Source: an uncultured Verrucomicrobiota bacterium | GTDB taxonomy: Bacteria > Verrucomicrobiota > Kiritimatiellia > RFP12 > UBA3636 | Length of the DNA: 36,638 bases | Direction: 5' to 3' | Assembly (NCBI GenBank): GCA_949285835.1 | Contig: CASEAR010000050.1 | Location: 1-36,638 of the forward strand | Shown: positions 13,883 to 22,603 of the stretch, in pieces | How positions within the stretch are numbered: the first letter of the stretch is position 1 | Layout: each line of letters begins with the position of its first letter | Notes under the pieces: model-generated | Told to the model about the DNA's origin: nothing | Seen by the model: only the letters and a program-made list of their open reading frames with translations | Databases searched by the model: none | Program-made: the position numbers and the translations under genes

Positions 13883-15085
13883 TCACTTGGACAGATCGTA
13901 CACCTTTTCTAGAGGAAAAATATGGGCAAGCTTATCTCCTGTCGTCCTGAATAGATATCCATGATCTCTTACGCCACCATTGGGTTTTATATGCATTGCA
14001 TAGTCGAGTGTAATGATTCCGGAATCAAATAAGCTTGCGAGATTTGCCGTATTCGGTTTTCTCGTGTGCCGTACGTAGTCGTACCTGAAGAATTCCTTGC
14101 CGTCAACAACCTCGCTTGAAGCTTGCACCCAAAATGTTTCACGATGCTTTTCTGCAAGTCTTGCCTTTAGCGTTTTAAGCGCCCAAACAGCAACACCTCC
14201 AGAATACTTTTCTGTCTTCGCTTTGTTGATCAAATCAACCTCATCATGAGCATCAAGATAGAGTCCTTGCGAATTAACTAAATTTGACACCGTACAATAC
14301 AACTGCAGGCGACCGTCTTCAATATAACCAAAAGTTGAGAGGATATCGGAGGCAGTAAACTGACTTCGTTTCCAGTCTGGAATATTAGCAAATAGCGTTA
14401 TTTTCTTTGTTCTTGAAATCTTCGAAACCGCTTTCCCCAACTTTCTGGATGATTTAAGTTCAATTCCTTTGTAATCAGGGGTTTTATCCGCATTTGGCTT
14501 GATTCCAAGCAAATCCTCTAACGTCATTCCAACATTTGTATCACCATGCTTTACACCAGAAATAAAACCCTTTTTATGAATCTGTTTCAACTTACATAAC
14601 AACTCGCTTGCCACTGGTGAAATTACTTCTGCACACGCTGAAAGAATTTCATGTGGATACGATCCTGGCACGCCAAATGCCCGAACGACATCCTTGTTGC
14701 TCATATTAAAGACATACAACTCACCGTCATACGCAACGACAGCAAGCAAATCCGTCGGCCTACAATATTGTGTTAGTTGGTAAAACCAAACACGTGGATC
14801 TCCATCTTGTTTGGGTTTAGCTTTCGGTCGATAAAAAGACGCTTTTGTTTTGATGCAAGAATCCGGCAAGACAAAATTAGCGGAGACATACTCCTTTACT
14901 CCACGAGTCTGCATCGAATAATCATGGACACCTGTTTCGCGCAAAAAATCGCGAAACGATAGCGTTGCATCTATTATCGACTTGCTAAGACCTGTACGCG
15001 TAGGAACCAATAAGCCCGTTGAAATTCCCGATCCATTAAACAAGCGAAGCGCTTCTTCAATTGACGTATTAGACACCTTAAGCAT
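13883..15085 (-). CDS. Type II restriction endonuclease, MvaI/BcnI family
   Basis: The 400-residue protein contains the MvaI/BcnI signature GDTNVGMTLEDLLGI (residues 181-195) followed by the catalytic PD-(D/E)XK core PDYKGIELK (Asp204, Glu209, Lys211). Known family members cut CC(W)GG or CC(S)GG and are about 240 residues long; here about 180 additional N-terminal residues form a separate domain that may add specificity or control. The start at 15085 overlaps the methyltransferase stop (15078-15080) by 8 bases and has GGAGGAG 5 bases upstream, so the two are translationally coupled with the methyltransferase first. The upstream frame extension to 15253 lies in the methyltransferase gene and is rejected. 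The AT-rich composition points to horizontal transfer. The recognition sequence cannot be read from the protein. Confidence 0.88.
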   Translation of the reverse strand: MLKVSNTSIEEALRLFNGSGISTGLLVPTRTGLSKSIIDATLSFRDFLRETGVHDYSMQTRGVKEYVSANFVLPDSCIKTKASFYRPKAKPKQDGDPRVWFYQLTQYCRPTDLLAVVAYDGELYVFNMSNKDVVRAFGVPGSYPHEILSACAEVISPVASELLCKLKQIHKKGFISGVKHGDTNVGMTLEDLLGIKPNADKTPDYKGIELKSSRKLGKAVSKISRTKKITLFANIPDWKRSQFTASDILSTFGYIEDGRLQLYCTVSNLVNSQGLYLDAHDEVDLINKAKTEKYSGGVAVWALKTLKARLAEKHRETFWVQASSEVVDGKEFFRYDYVRHTRKPNTANLASLFDSGIITLDYAMHIKPNGGVRDHGYLFRTTGDKLAHIFPLEKVYDLSK

Positions 15086-16940
15086 TACACTCCTCCAATA
15101 ATTTAACGAAGTTTCTACCGATATTGTAGGCAAGCTCCACAGGTACGGCATTACCAATTTGCGTATACTTCGGCAGTTCTCGATCAAAAATACCCTCACG
15201 TGGATTTCCAGCACGACGAAGCCCACCAGTAGTCCTCTTACCTGCAAATACATACCAGTCAGGGAAGGTCTGCAAGCGAGCCCACTCGCGAACTGTTAAA
15301 GACCTTGGTTGGCAAAAATGAACGTAGTCATCCGGTGCTGAACAAGCCGTAATTGACGGACCATCTTTACCCCAAACACGAGGCAAGACCTTCTGAGCAA
15401 ACTTTTTCGTGCGAAATCTATCAGGTATCACCCCTCCATTACGAATCATCTCCGTGAACTTCTCGACTATTAGGTCTGAATGGTTACTATACTCCATTTC
15501 AGACACTTCATCTCCCGCTGCGAAGATTGTTCCATCTCGCTTAGTGCGAAGTCGCAGCTGAAAACCATTCTGTGGCGAGCACGGGTAAGTTCGTGTCACC
15601 GAACCACGCTGATAATCCGGATCTACCAAATCACCAAGCAACTCCTCTATAGTTGGGTAACCTCCCACAGGCTTCGGAAGGAAACCTGCCATTACCGCAT
15701 CATCACCCTTTACAACCGGCGCAGGGAATATATCACGACGAAGACCAACGATGAGAATACGCGGACGATTTTGAGGGACTCCGTAATCCTTTGCATGAAC
15801 AAGTTTATACCGAACATAATAGGCACCAATGTTACGAAACGTTTTCAATACATCTTTGAAAATCTCACCTTTCTCTCCATCATCTGTCCAGCGCGCAGAA
15901 AGCAACCCTCTAACGTTCTCGAACAAAAAAATCTTAGGTCGAATTCGGTTTACAAGGAATGCCATGTCTTGATAAAGGTAATTAGATGGTAGCTGTTTCT
16001 TTTCGACAGAATAAGATCGCCGAATTCCAAGTCCCGAAAAGCCCTGACAAGGTGGCCCACCACAAATCAAATCAAGTTCGCCATTATATATATCAATATC
16101 AAAATTCCTAAGGATGGTCGCACGAAAACCATCAAGCATGTTTTCGTTAAGAACAAGATCCTTGACGTTAGAGACATTGTTATCACATAGCCAAGGGAAT
16201 TCATCCCTACGATTCAATAGATACGTGCTCATCGCATCAGAATTAAGCTCATTCACAAGCAACGGAGTAAATCCAGCACGCTCAAGTCCGAGAGACAATC
16301 CTCCACAACCAGCGAAAAGATCAAAAAACGTAAATTTTGGGCGCGTGATTTTAGTTTTGGGTGTAGTAGGTTTAAGAAGTTTCGCCGTGAAATCTGTCTG
16401 CACAGCCTCACACACACGCAACACCTTTGGCGAAATCTTCGTCAACAGTGGAGGCAAACAATTCGCAAGTATCGGATCTTTGTAATCTGGCGAAGTAAGA
16501 TATGTTCTGAGCTTCTTTAGCACGAATTTTGACGTTGCGAAATCTTGTAGCCGAACAATAACCTTTTCCGCTAATCCAGAAGCCGGATTGTATAGTCTTG
16601 TTTTGCTCGTTGAGTAGAGGATATAGGTGCCCGTGCCATGCGGCTTGCCTGTTGCTGGATAACCATATTCAGCTTTCAGCTCGTCCCTTGTTTTAAACCC
16701 AATAAATTTTGCCCTAAGACAAACCGGATCCTTTTTCGCATTAAATAGCCAGATTTCGTTGACCTGCTTTGCAACTTCGAGATCAATATCGTCACCATCA
16801 TAAATCGGATAGTTGTAATATTCAGACCATTTCTCCAGCTGCCCCGATTTATACGTGCCGACAAGAACAATCTTCTTGTCATTTGTCGCAAGCCTTCCGG
16901 TCGTGTTTCCATATTCTTTTGGGGTTAACAGCCTTGCCAT
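15078..16940 (-). CDS. DNA (cytosine-5) methyltransferase with extra N-terminal domain
   Basis: The 620-residue protein has all main C5-methyltransferase motifs: FAGCGGLSLGLE (motif I, from residue 209), GGPPCQGFSG with the catalytic Cys298 (IV), FLFENVRGLL (VI, Glu341), QNRPRIL (VIII, from Gln390) and IGNAVPVELA near the end (X). It protects DNA from the coupled nuclease. The first about 200 residues precede the catalytic domain and contain NEIWLFNAKKDPVCLRAKFIG, possibly a PUA/EVE-like fold; I could not name it. The ATG at 16940 is preceded by GGAAGG with 5-base spacing; the earlier TTG at 16952 overlaps that site. The gene is first in a two-gene operon, as expected when protection must come before cutting. 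GC content is much lower than the flanks. Confidence 0.93.
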   Translation of the reverse strand: MARLLTPKEYGNTTGRLATNDKKIVLVGTYKSGQLEKWSEYYNYPIYDGDDIDLEVAKQVNEIWLFNAKKDPVCLRAKFIGFKTRDELKAEYGYPATGKPHGTGTYILYSTSKTRLYNPASGLAEKVIVRLQDFATSKFVLKKLRTYLTSPDYKDPILANCLPPLLTKISPKVLRVCEAVQTDFTAKLLKPTTPKTKITRPKFTFFDLFAGCGGLSLGLERAGFTPLLVNELNSDAMSTYLLNRRDEFPWLCDNNVSNVKDLVLNENMLDGFRATILRNFDIDIYNGELDLICGGPPCQGFSGLGIRRSYSVEKKQLPSNYLYQDMAFLVNRIRPKIFLFENVRGLLSARWTDDGEKGEIFKDVLKTFRNIGAYYVRYKLVHAKDYGVPQNRPRILIVGLRRDIFPAPVVKGDDAVMAGFLPKPVGGYPTIEELLGDLVDPDYQRGSVTRTYPCSPQNGFQLRLRTKRDGTIFAAGDEVSEMEYSNHSDLIVEKFTEMIRNGGVIPDRFRTKKFAQKVLPRVWGKDGPSITACSAPDDYVHFCQPRSLTVREWARLQTFPDWYVFAGKRTTGGLRRAGNPREGIFDRELPKYTQIGNAVPVELAYNIGRNFVKLLEECNA

Positions 16941-17328
16941 TTTACCTTCCAATCTAAATCAATATAAGTTCTCAACTGCATAGCAACCCGATAAAAATCA
17001 TCCCCGTAATTCGATTTTTTTCACCTGATTGTGAAACAAACTAAAACTGAACCACCCAAACATCTCCGCTCATCAACTTGAACAAAAGGTTCTCTTGGAT
17101 TCTTGCTAAACAAAAACCCTGAGTCAGATTGTATCGGATTTTTGTAAACAATGAAACAATTTAGTCGTTAAAATCTTTTAGCAAAGTTGCAGAATGTAAC
17201 GTCCGATTGCAGACATGAAAAGAAACGCCCCGGAGATGCGCATTCCCGCCGTGCGGGCAGATCATTTCCGGAAAACAGTGATGTTTCGCTTTCTGCTAAT
17301 AAAGGCAATCCACGCCGGGAAAAACATC
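16941..17328. other. AT-rich leader of the restriction-modification operon and spacer
   Basis: No gene is supported. On the minus strand, TTCATT and TACAAT (complement at 17128-17133) are 16 bases apart and could be a promoter about 190 bases upstream of the methyltransferase. The palindrome at 17019-17036 lies between this promoter and the gene. I did not find a C-protein (controller) gene. Confidence 0.4.
17019..17036. promoter_or_regulatory. Inverted repeat TTTCAC-n6-GTGAAA, candidate operator of the RM operon
   Basis: The two 6-base arms (17019-17024 and 17031-17036) are perfect and lie about 80 bases upstream of the methyltransferase start. Control of RM genes by their own methyltransferase or by a C protein often uses such sites. 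No controller gene is visible, so autoregulation by the long N-terminal domain of the methyltransferase is one possibility. Confidence 0.45.
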
Positions 17329-17721
17329 ATGGCGGAGTATAGCAAATATTCTCATCCCCAGGCACATCTTAAGTTTGAAGACCGCGAACGTCCGGGCAAG
17401 GTATAGAACAACCGGTTCAGGACGAAGCCCGGCAGCATTTCCATTCTGACCTTTGCAAATGCATACGGCGTCTTGCGGACACTTTGGAGACGCGAGCTGC
17501 AAAGGTGTACCTCAGGGGCAATTTTAACGCCTGACATCCGAAGGCGTGGCAAACATGAACGAAGATTCGACTACATCGAGGCATGACGCTGGGGCGGCGG
17601 GGTGGACACAATGCCACGCTGACGGCACAGGAGGCCGCGGGACAAATCAGCCTGTACGGACAAATACTCGATTGCATCGAGACGTGACGCCGAGGCAGCA
17701 CAACGCCACGCTGAGCAGCAG
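17329..17721 (+). other. Degraded DNA upstream of the transposase relic
   Basis: A frame from 17329 (MAEYSKYSHPQAHLKFEDRE) resembles the start of IS30-type transposases but stops at 17406. The following bases carry an imperfect duplication: ATCGAGGCATGACGC near 17576 and ATCGAGACGTGACGC near 17678, both followed by GCCACGCTGA. I read it as likely eroded N-terminal transposase DNA, at low confidence. Confidence 0.35.
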
Positions 17722-18486
17722 ATGAAAAACAAAGGGCCGCGGATCAAGACGTCTTCTTTCACAGCAGAACAAATTTCCAACCTTATTCTCAATGATAAAA
17801 TGTCTCCTTACAGCGTCTCTATGATACTCAAAGAAAAGAGTTAAATACGTTCCGTCGCCTCGTACGATTTACAGCCTCATTGATGCGGGCTTCTTAAGGC
17901 AAAACATGGCGGCACGCCATATCATCCCGGGAAGAAAAAGAAACCTCGGATTATACCGCATCCGGCCAAAACCGCGTCCTGACGGAACAGCATTGCCGGC
18001 CGGCCATAAGAGGCCGACAGCCGGGCATGTCTTGGACATCTGGAAATGGATGCCGTCTTTTCTTCGAGCAAGGGCAAGGGCGGAATACTCTGCACCTATG
18101 ACCGCAAATCGCGCAGGTACTGTGTTGAGAAGCTCAATGCTATATCTCAAGCCGGAGTTATCCGCGCTTTAAAGCGCCTTCGCAAACGCGGCGTTATCAT
18201 CAATGCCTTGTCCGTCACAACGAACAACGGATGCGAATTCCTCAATCAGGCAAAACTTGAGAACACCTTGAAGTGCAAGATTTACTATACACGTGCCTGC
18301 GCCTCCTGCGAGAAAGGTGGAATTGAGAACTGCAACCGCCTTTTCAGAAGATGGTTTCCAAAAGGAACCAACTTCTCCCGCGTCAGCAGCGAAGAACTCA
18401 GAAGAGTGAAAAATGTCATAAACAACATGCCGGGAAAGTCCCCCGGCGAAAAGTGCCCCAATGCGTATTATTCACTTACTGCCTGA
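17722..18486 (+). pseudogene. IS30-family transposase, inactivated
   Basis: Three frames together give an IS30-like protein. The first reads TAEQISNLILNDKMSPYSVS (from 17722) and then stops. The second reads SPRTIYSLIDAGFLR and RPTAGHVLDIWKW. The third (18046-18486) reads GKGGILCTYDRKSRRY through PKGTNF and the C-terminal NNMPGKSPGEKCP. At least two frameshifts break the gene. In addition the second catalytic aspartate of the DDE triad, normally in T-D-N-G, is replaced by asparagine in VTTNNGCEF. No flanking inverted repeats could be fixed by eye. The element is therefore dead, and it sits between the horizontally acquired restriction genes and the nif-like operon. Confidence 0.8.
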
Positions 18487-18783
18487 ATACCAATATCTAT
18501 CCCTCAAAAAAAAAGTGGACGTTCCTCTTGCAATTCACCTCCCACCGCGGGGAGAGGTGGGGGCTGTCTTTCTATTGTTTGTTTTTGCCTGATCTTTCAT
18601 GGAAGCGATACCCTTTTTTCCGGGATCCCGCCACGGGGTGGGAAGGATTAGGCCGTCTGGTACCGTCCTTTTTTTGCCATCCGCCGGGCGTCCCATTACA
18701 TACAGTCCCGCGTGGCCTTTCATTAGGGGTGGATGAGCCGCGCACGGATGCCCAATATTTTGATTTATCTTCCTGAGCATATG
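18487..18783. other. Spacer without a gene
   Basis: The stretch contains a short imperfect hairpin near 18540-18563 (CCCACC and GGTGGG) and GC-rich filler. No frame is convincing on either strand. It ends at the promoter of the nifU operon. Confidence 0.4.
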
Positions 18784-18792
18784 TGGTATGAT
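18784..18792 (+). promoter_or_regulatory. Extended -10 promoter of the nifU operon
   Basis: TGGTATGAT is an extended -10 element (TGN followed by TATGAT). A TTATCT-like -35 lies 16 bases upstream and TTGATT is a little too far. Transcription would start near 18799, giving a leader of about 43 bases before nifU. No IscR-like site was recognised. Confidence 0.5.
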
Positions 18793-18841
18793 GCTGAGTT
18801 CCATCCGGGCGAATGCGCCGGAAAGAAAGCGAGGTGTCTTC

Positions 18842-19690
18842 ATGTGGGACTACACAGACAAAGTTCTTGATCATTTTCACAATCCCAGAAACGTCGGACG
18901 CATAGAGAATCCGGACGGCGTCGGCCGGGTTGGAGCGCTGGCTTGCGGAGACGCGCTGACGCTCATGTTCAAACTCGACGGCAACGGCCGCATCGCCGAT
19001 GTGAAATTTCAGACCTTCGGCTGCGCTTCCGCCATAGCCTCTTCTTCGGCTCTGACGGAAATGATAAAGGGAATGACTCTTGAGGAAGCGCAGAAAGTCA
19101 CGAATCAGGACATTGCAGATTACCTCGGGGGACTGCCCGAGCAAAAGATGCACTGTTCCGTGATGGGAAGAGAAGCGCTTGAGGCCGCCATCCACAATTA
19201 CAAGACCGGCGAGACGTCGGTGCGTACAGTGGACGACGACCCCGTCGTGTGCACGTGTTTCGATGTGCGGGAGTCTGAGATTGTAAAGGTTGCCACAGAA
19301 AACGGACTTACTACCGTGGAGCAGGTGACCAATTACTGCAAGGCCGGCGGAGCATGCGGAAAATGCCGCAGCGACATACAGGCCATTCTGAACCGTATCG
19401 CGGAAAAGAAGGGCCCGGCCGATGCCCCTGCCCCGCAGAACAGGCCTATGACCCAGCTCAAAAAGATAAAGCTGATAGAAGAAGTCATCGACCGTGACAT
19501 CAGGCCAGCCCTCAAGCGCGACGGAGGAGATCTGGAGCTTGTAGACGTGCGCGGCGACGAAGTGGAAGTGGCGTTCCGCGGAATGTGCGCGGGGTGCGCC
19601 TCGGCGCACATCACGCGCACCAACCTCGTACAGGCCAAGCTGCGCGAATTTGTTTCTCCCGCCATAACAGTAGTGGAAGAAAGGCACTGA
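18842..19690 (+). CDS. nifU: NifU, iron-sulfur cluster scaffold protein (full three-domain form)
   Basis: This 282-residue protein has all three NifU domains: an IscU-like scaffold with Cys35, Cys61 and Cys105; a central BFD-type [2Fe-2S] domain with CTC (Cys137, Cys139) and CGKC (Cys172, Cys175); and a C-terminal NifU domain with CAGC (Cys249, Cys252). It assembles Fe-S clusters with sulfur from the desulfurase encoded 4 bases downstream. Full-length NifU outside nitrogen fixers is common in Epsilonproteobacteria and some anaerobes, where it is the general assembly system. No nitrogenase genes are present, so housekeeping use is likely. The ATG at 18842 has GAGGTG 6 bases upstream; the earlier start at 18788 overlaps the promoter. 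Expected demand from the radical SAM enzymes nearby fits. Confidence 0.95.
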   Translation: MWDYTDKVLDHFHNPRNVGRIENPDGVGRVGALACGDALTLMFKLDGNGRIADVKFQTFGCASAIASSSALTEMIKGMTLEEAQKVTNQDIADYLGGLPEQKMHCSVMGREALEAAIHNYKTGETSVRTVDDDPVVCTCFDVRESEIVKVATENGLTTVEQVTNYCKAGGACGKCRSDIQAILNRIAEKKGPADAPAPQNRPMTQLKKIKLIEEVIDRDIRPALKRDGGDLELVDVRGDEVEVAFRGMCAGCASAHITRTNLVQAKLREFVSPAITVVEERH

Positions 19691-19694
19691 GATC

Positions 19695-20858
19695 ATGCTT
19701 AGGACAATATATCTCGACAACAACGCGACGACTGCGGTGGCCGCGGAAGTGTTCGAAGCCATGACCCCGTTTTTCAAGGATCGTTACGGGAATCCTTCCA
19801 GCATGCACCTTTTCGGAGGGTCTGTACACAGAGACGTGGAAAATGCCCGGGAGAAAGTGGCCGCACTCATCCACGCCGACCCTTCCGAAATCGTTTTCAC
19901 AAGCTGCGGAAGCGAATCGAACAACGCCGCTATTTTCAGCATGGCCGAAACACTCGGGCACGACTGCACCGTGATAACAACGCGCGTCGAACACCCGGCA
20001 GTCCTCCAGCCGTGCCGCTTCCTGCGGGATCATGGGCACTCGCTTGTAGAGATAGGAGTGCATGAGGACGGCACTCTGGACATGGACGAGTACAAACGCG
20101 CACTTGAAATGCCCGGAAAGAAGTTCGTCTCAATGATGTGGGCGAATAATGAAACCGGAGTCATTTTTCCGATAAAGGAAGCTGCGGAACTCGCAGCACG
20201 GGCCGGTGCGCTTTTCCATACGGACGCGGTACAGTCCGTAGGGAAGCTCGAAGAGGTGAACATGTCGGAAGTGCCCGTCTCAATGCTGTCTCTTTCCGGG
20301 CACAAGCTTCACGCGCCGAAAGGGATCGGAGCACTTTACATCAGACGCGGCACGCCGTTCAAACCGTTTCTGAAGGGCGGCCATCAGGAAAACGGACGGA
20401 GAGCCGGCACCGAGAACGTCCCGTACATAGTCGGACTGGGGAAGGCTGCAGAACTTGCCGCCGAAGAAATGAAGAACGACACCGCACGAATTGCTGCGAT
20501 GCGGGACCGCCTCCAGAACGGGCTTCTGAAATGCCCGGACTCGCGCGTTAACGGAAGCCTGACAGAAAGACTGCCGAATACGCTCAACATAAGTTTTGAA
20601 TTCATTGAGGGCGAAGCAGTTCTATATCATCTGAGCGACAACGGGATATGCGCGTCGTCCGGGTCTGCCTGCACCTCGGGTTCTCTCGAACCCTCCCACG
20701 TAATACGCGCCATGGGCGTGCCGTACACCGCCGTGCACGGATCTATAAGGTTCAGCCTGAGCCGCTACAACACTGATGCCGACGTGGACGCCGTGCTTGA
20801 GGCCATGCCGGGCATTGTCGAAAAACTTCGCGCATTATCGCCATTTGTAAACAAGTGA
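19695..20858 (+). CDS. nifS: Cysteine desulfurase NifS
   Basis: This 387-residue PLP enzyme removes sulfur from L-cysteine as an enzyme persulfide and delivers it to NifU. The internal aldimine lysine is in SLSGHKLHAPKG (Lys204), the PLP-binding region includes YLDNNATT at the start and HTDAVQS, and the persulfide cysteine is in SSGSACTSGSLEPSHV (Cys326), the group I NifS/IscS type with a long active-site loop. The gene starts 4 bases after nifU with AAGG upstream, so the two are cotranscribed and probably coupled. It is followed after 12 bases by a flavodiiron gene. Confidence 0.96.
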   Translation: MLRTIYLDNNATTAVAAEVFEAMTPFFKDRYGNPSSMHLFGGSVHRDVENAREKVAALIHADPSEIVFTSCGSESNNAAIFSMAETLGHDCTVITTRVEHPAVLQPCRFLRDHGHSLVEIGVHEDGTLDMDEYKRALEMPGKKFVSMMWANNETGVIFPIKEAAELAARAGALFHTDAVQSVGKLEEVNMSEVPVSMLSLSGHKLHAPKGIGALYIRRGTPFKPFLKGGHQENGRRAGTENVPYIVGLGKAAELAAEEMKNDTARIAAMRDRLQNGLLKCPDSRVNGSLTERLPNTLNISFEFIEGEAVLYHLSDNGICASSGSACTSGSLEPSHVIRAMGVPYTAVHGSIRFSLSRYNTDADVDAVLEAMPGIVEKLRALSPFVNK

Positions 20859-20870
20859 AGGAGTGTGAAA

Positions 20871-22052
20871 ATGAATACACAACTTGCTCAAGGCATCGAT
20901 TGGGTAGGATATGCCGACTGGACCGTGCGTGATTTTCACGGGTACAGGACGGAGAACGGGTCAACGTACAACGCTTATCTCGTGAGGGATGAGAATACCG
21001 CCCTCATAGACACCGTGAAGGGCCCGTATGCGGGGACGCTCCTCGCGCACATATCGGCGCACTGTCCGCTGGAGGAAGTCCGGTACGTCATCTGCAATCA
21101 TGCGGAACCCGATCATTCCAGCGCGCTGCCCGCCGTCATGAAGGCATGCGCCAACGCTGAACTCGTTTGCAACGAAAAGTGCAAAGACGCGCTCTCCCGT
21201 CACTACGATGTTTCGGGATGGAAATTCAAAATCATAACGGAAGGGGAAACGCTCTGCCTTGGACGCAGGTCCCTGAGGTTTTTCAACACTCCGATGGTGC
21301 ACTGGCCCGAATCCATGGTTACATATGTGCCGGAAGACAAAATTCTCTTTTCAATGGACGCTTTCGGCCAGCACATTTCCACGTCAGAGCGGTTCGACGA
21401 CGAACTTCCGCTTGGCGAAATAATTTCCGCAGCAAAAACTTACTACGCCAACATAGTCATGCCGTACGGCAAAACCGTAATGGCGGCCCTGACAAAGCTC
21501 GGCACTCTCCCGCTTGACATAGTGGCCCCGAGCCACGGCCTTATCTGGAGGAAGCACTTTGCCGAAATACTGAAATGCTATCAGGATTGGGCGGTGACGA
21601 AAGCGACAAAAAAGGTTGTCGTCTTCTTTGCTTCCATGTGGGGAAGCACCCGGATAATGGCGGAGGAGATCGCCGAAGGCGCATTGGAAGTTCCCGGCGT
21701 GGACGTCAAGCTTATCGACGTAAACGCCACGCACGACACCGTGACTGTGACCGAAATAATGGACTGCGCCGCCTTTGCCGCCGGTACAGCGACCCTTAAC
21801 ATGGGTATGATGCCGGCCATGGCGCGCACTTTGACGTACATGTGCGGATTGCGGCCGCAGAACAAGTCGTACTTTACGTTCGGCTCGTACGGATGGGCGG
21901 AAAAGGGCGCCACAGCAGCGGATGCCATGCTCGCCCCCGTCTGTGAAAAGCTCCGCGACCCGCTTGCATGCAGATTCCGCCCCGACGCCTCTCTCCTCAA
22001 GGAGTGCCGCGCAGCCGGAAAAATGCTGGCGGAGAAAGCGGCGTCAATCTGA
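20871..22052 (+). CDS. Flavodiiron protein (A-type flavoprotein, oxygen/NO reductase)
   Basis: The 393-residue protein has a metallo-beta-lactamase-like diiron domain with the ligand motif NHAEPDH (residues 76-82; His77, Glu79, Asp81, His82), followed by SMDAFGQH and APSHGLIW. From about residue 245 it has a flavodoxin domain with FFASMWGSTRIMAEEIAEGA. It reduces oxygen to water or nitric oxide to nitrous oxide and protects anaerobes. The protein is the plain two-domain class A form without rubredoxin. The ATG at 20871 has GGAG 7 bases upstream. Its position right behind nifU and nifS suggests a joint role in protecting and repairing Fe-S enzymes. A terminator follows. Confidence 0.95.
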   Translation: MNTQLAQGIDWVGYADWTVRDFHGYRTENGSTYNAYLVRDENTALIDTVKGPYAGTLLAHISAHCPLEEVRYVICNHAEPDHSSALPAVMKACANAELVCNEKCKDALSRHYDVSGWKFKIITEGETLCLGRRSLRFFNTPMVHWPESMVTYVPEDKILFSMDAFGQHISTSERFDDELPLGEIISAAKTYYANIVMPYGKTVMAALTKLGTLPLDIVAPSHGLIWRKHFAEILKCYQDWAVTKATKKVVVFFASMWGSTRIMAEEIAEGALEVPGVDVKLIDVNATHDTVTVTEIMDCAAFAAGTATLNMGMMPAMARTLTYMCGLRPQNKSYFTFGSYGWAEKGATAADAMLAPVCEKLRDPLACRFRPDASLLKECRAAGKMLAEKAASI

Positions 22053-22115
22053 ATAAGGACGAAAGCCGGAGCCGTCTGACGAATACCGCAGGCGGAATAA
22101 AGCTATAGCGTACGC

Positions 22116-22151
22116 GGCGGCGCGGAGTTATCCGTGCCGCCGTTTGTTTTG
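22116..22151 (+). terminator. Rho-independent terminator of the nifU operon
   Basis: GGCGGCGCGGA and TCCGTGCCGCC form an 11-base stem with one G-U pair and a GTTA loop, followed by GTTTGTTTT. It lies 64 bases after the flavodiiron stop. Confidence 0.85.
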
Positions 22152-22603
22152 TACGCAAAAAAAGAATTGCCGGGGCACGGCGCCCGGTAAGGCGGCATAC
22201 CGCACCCGCATAAAAGGCAGGCTCCACAAATAGCCCTGCAAAACAATGGCGGCAAGCGCGCCCGGCATACTGTCTAAACATACGCGATGCCGGGCAATAC
22301 GATGGCCTGCATTCGAGTCTGCCACGCGTCGTGTCAATTTGTGATCATGGCAGGCGTTACCCGCCATGAGACGAAAGCGCTGCCGCGTCCATGAACCGAA
22401 CTGCCGCAAAGGGAACGCCGCTGCACTTCCCGTCTGACAAGCGCAGCCATGCGGTTTTGCAAAACTCGAACGCCGGACGTTGTAAAAGAAAAATTGCTGA
22501 AGAGGACTTGAAGAGGAATACCGCGAGAAGGAAGCGCCTGCCCTTCGCGACTACGGCCTTTTCGCAACAGGCATGATTATAAATCCGGCGTCCGAGCCGC
22601 CTG
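22152..22603. other. Intergenic stretch with one long-loop inverted repeat
   Basis: CCCGGCAT (22261-22268) and ATGCCGGG (22287-22294) are perfect arms with an 18-base loop. Short frames on both strands have no signals. Downstream of the YolD-like gene (minus strand) no clear terminator is visible. I see no gene. Confidence 0.4.

Noticed and set aside
18572-19777. Minus-strand frame (401 codons) overlapping nifU
   Set aside because: NifU motifs on the plus strand are complete; the antisense frame has no recognisable motif or ribosome site.
18842-20858. Nitrogen fixation cluster
   Set aside because: NifU and NifS are present, but no nitrogenase or cofactor genes; Nif-type Fe-S assembly occurs in non-fixing anaerobes.
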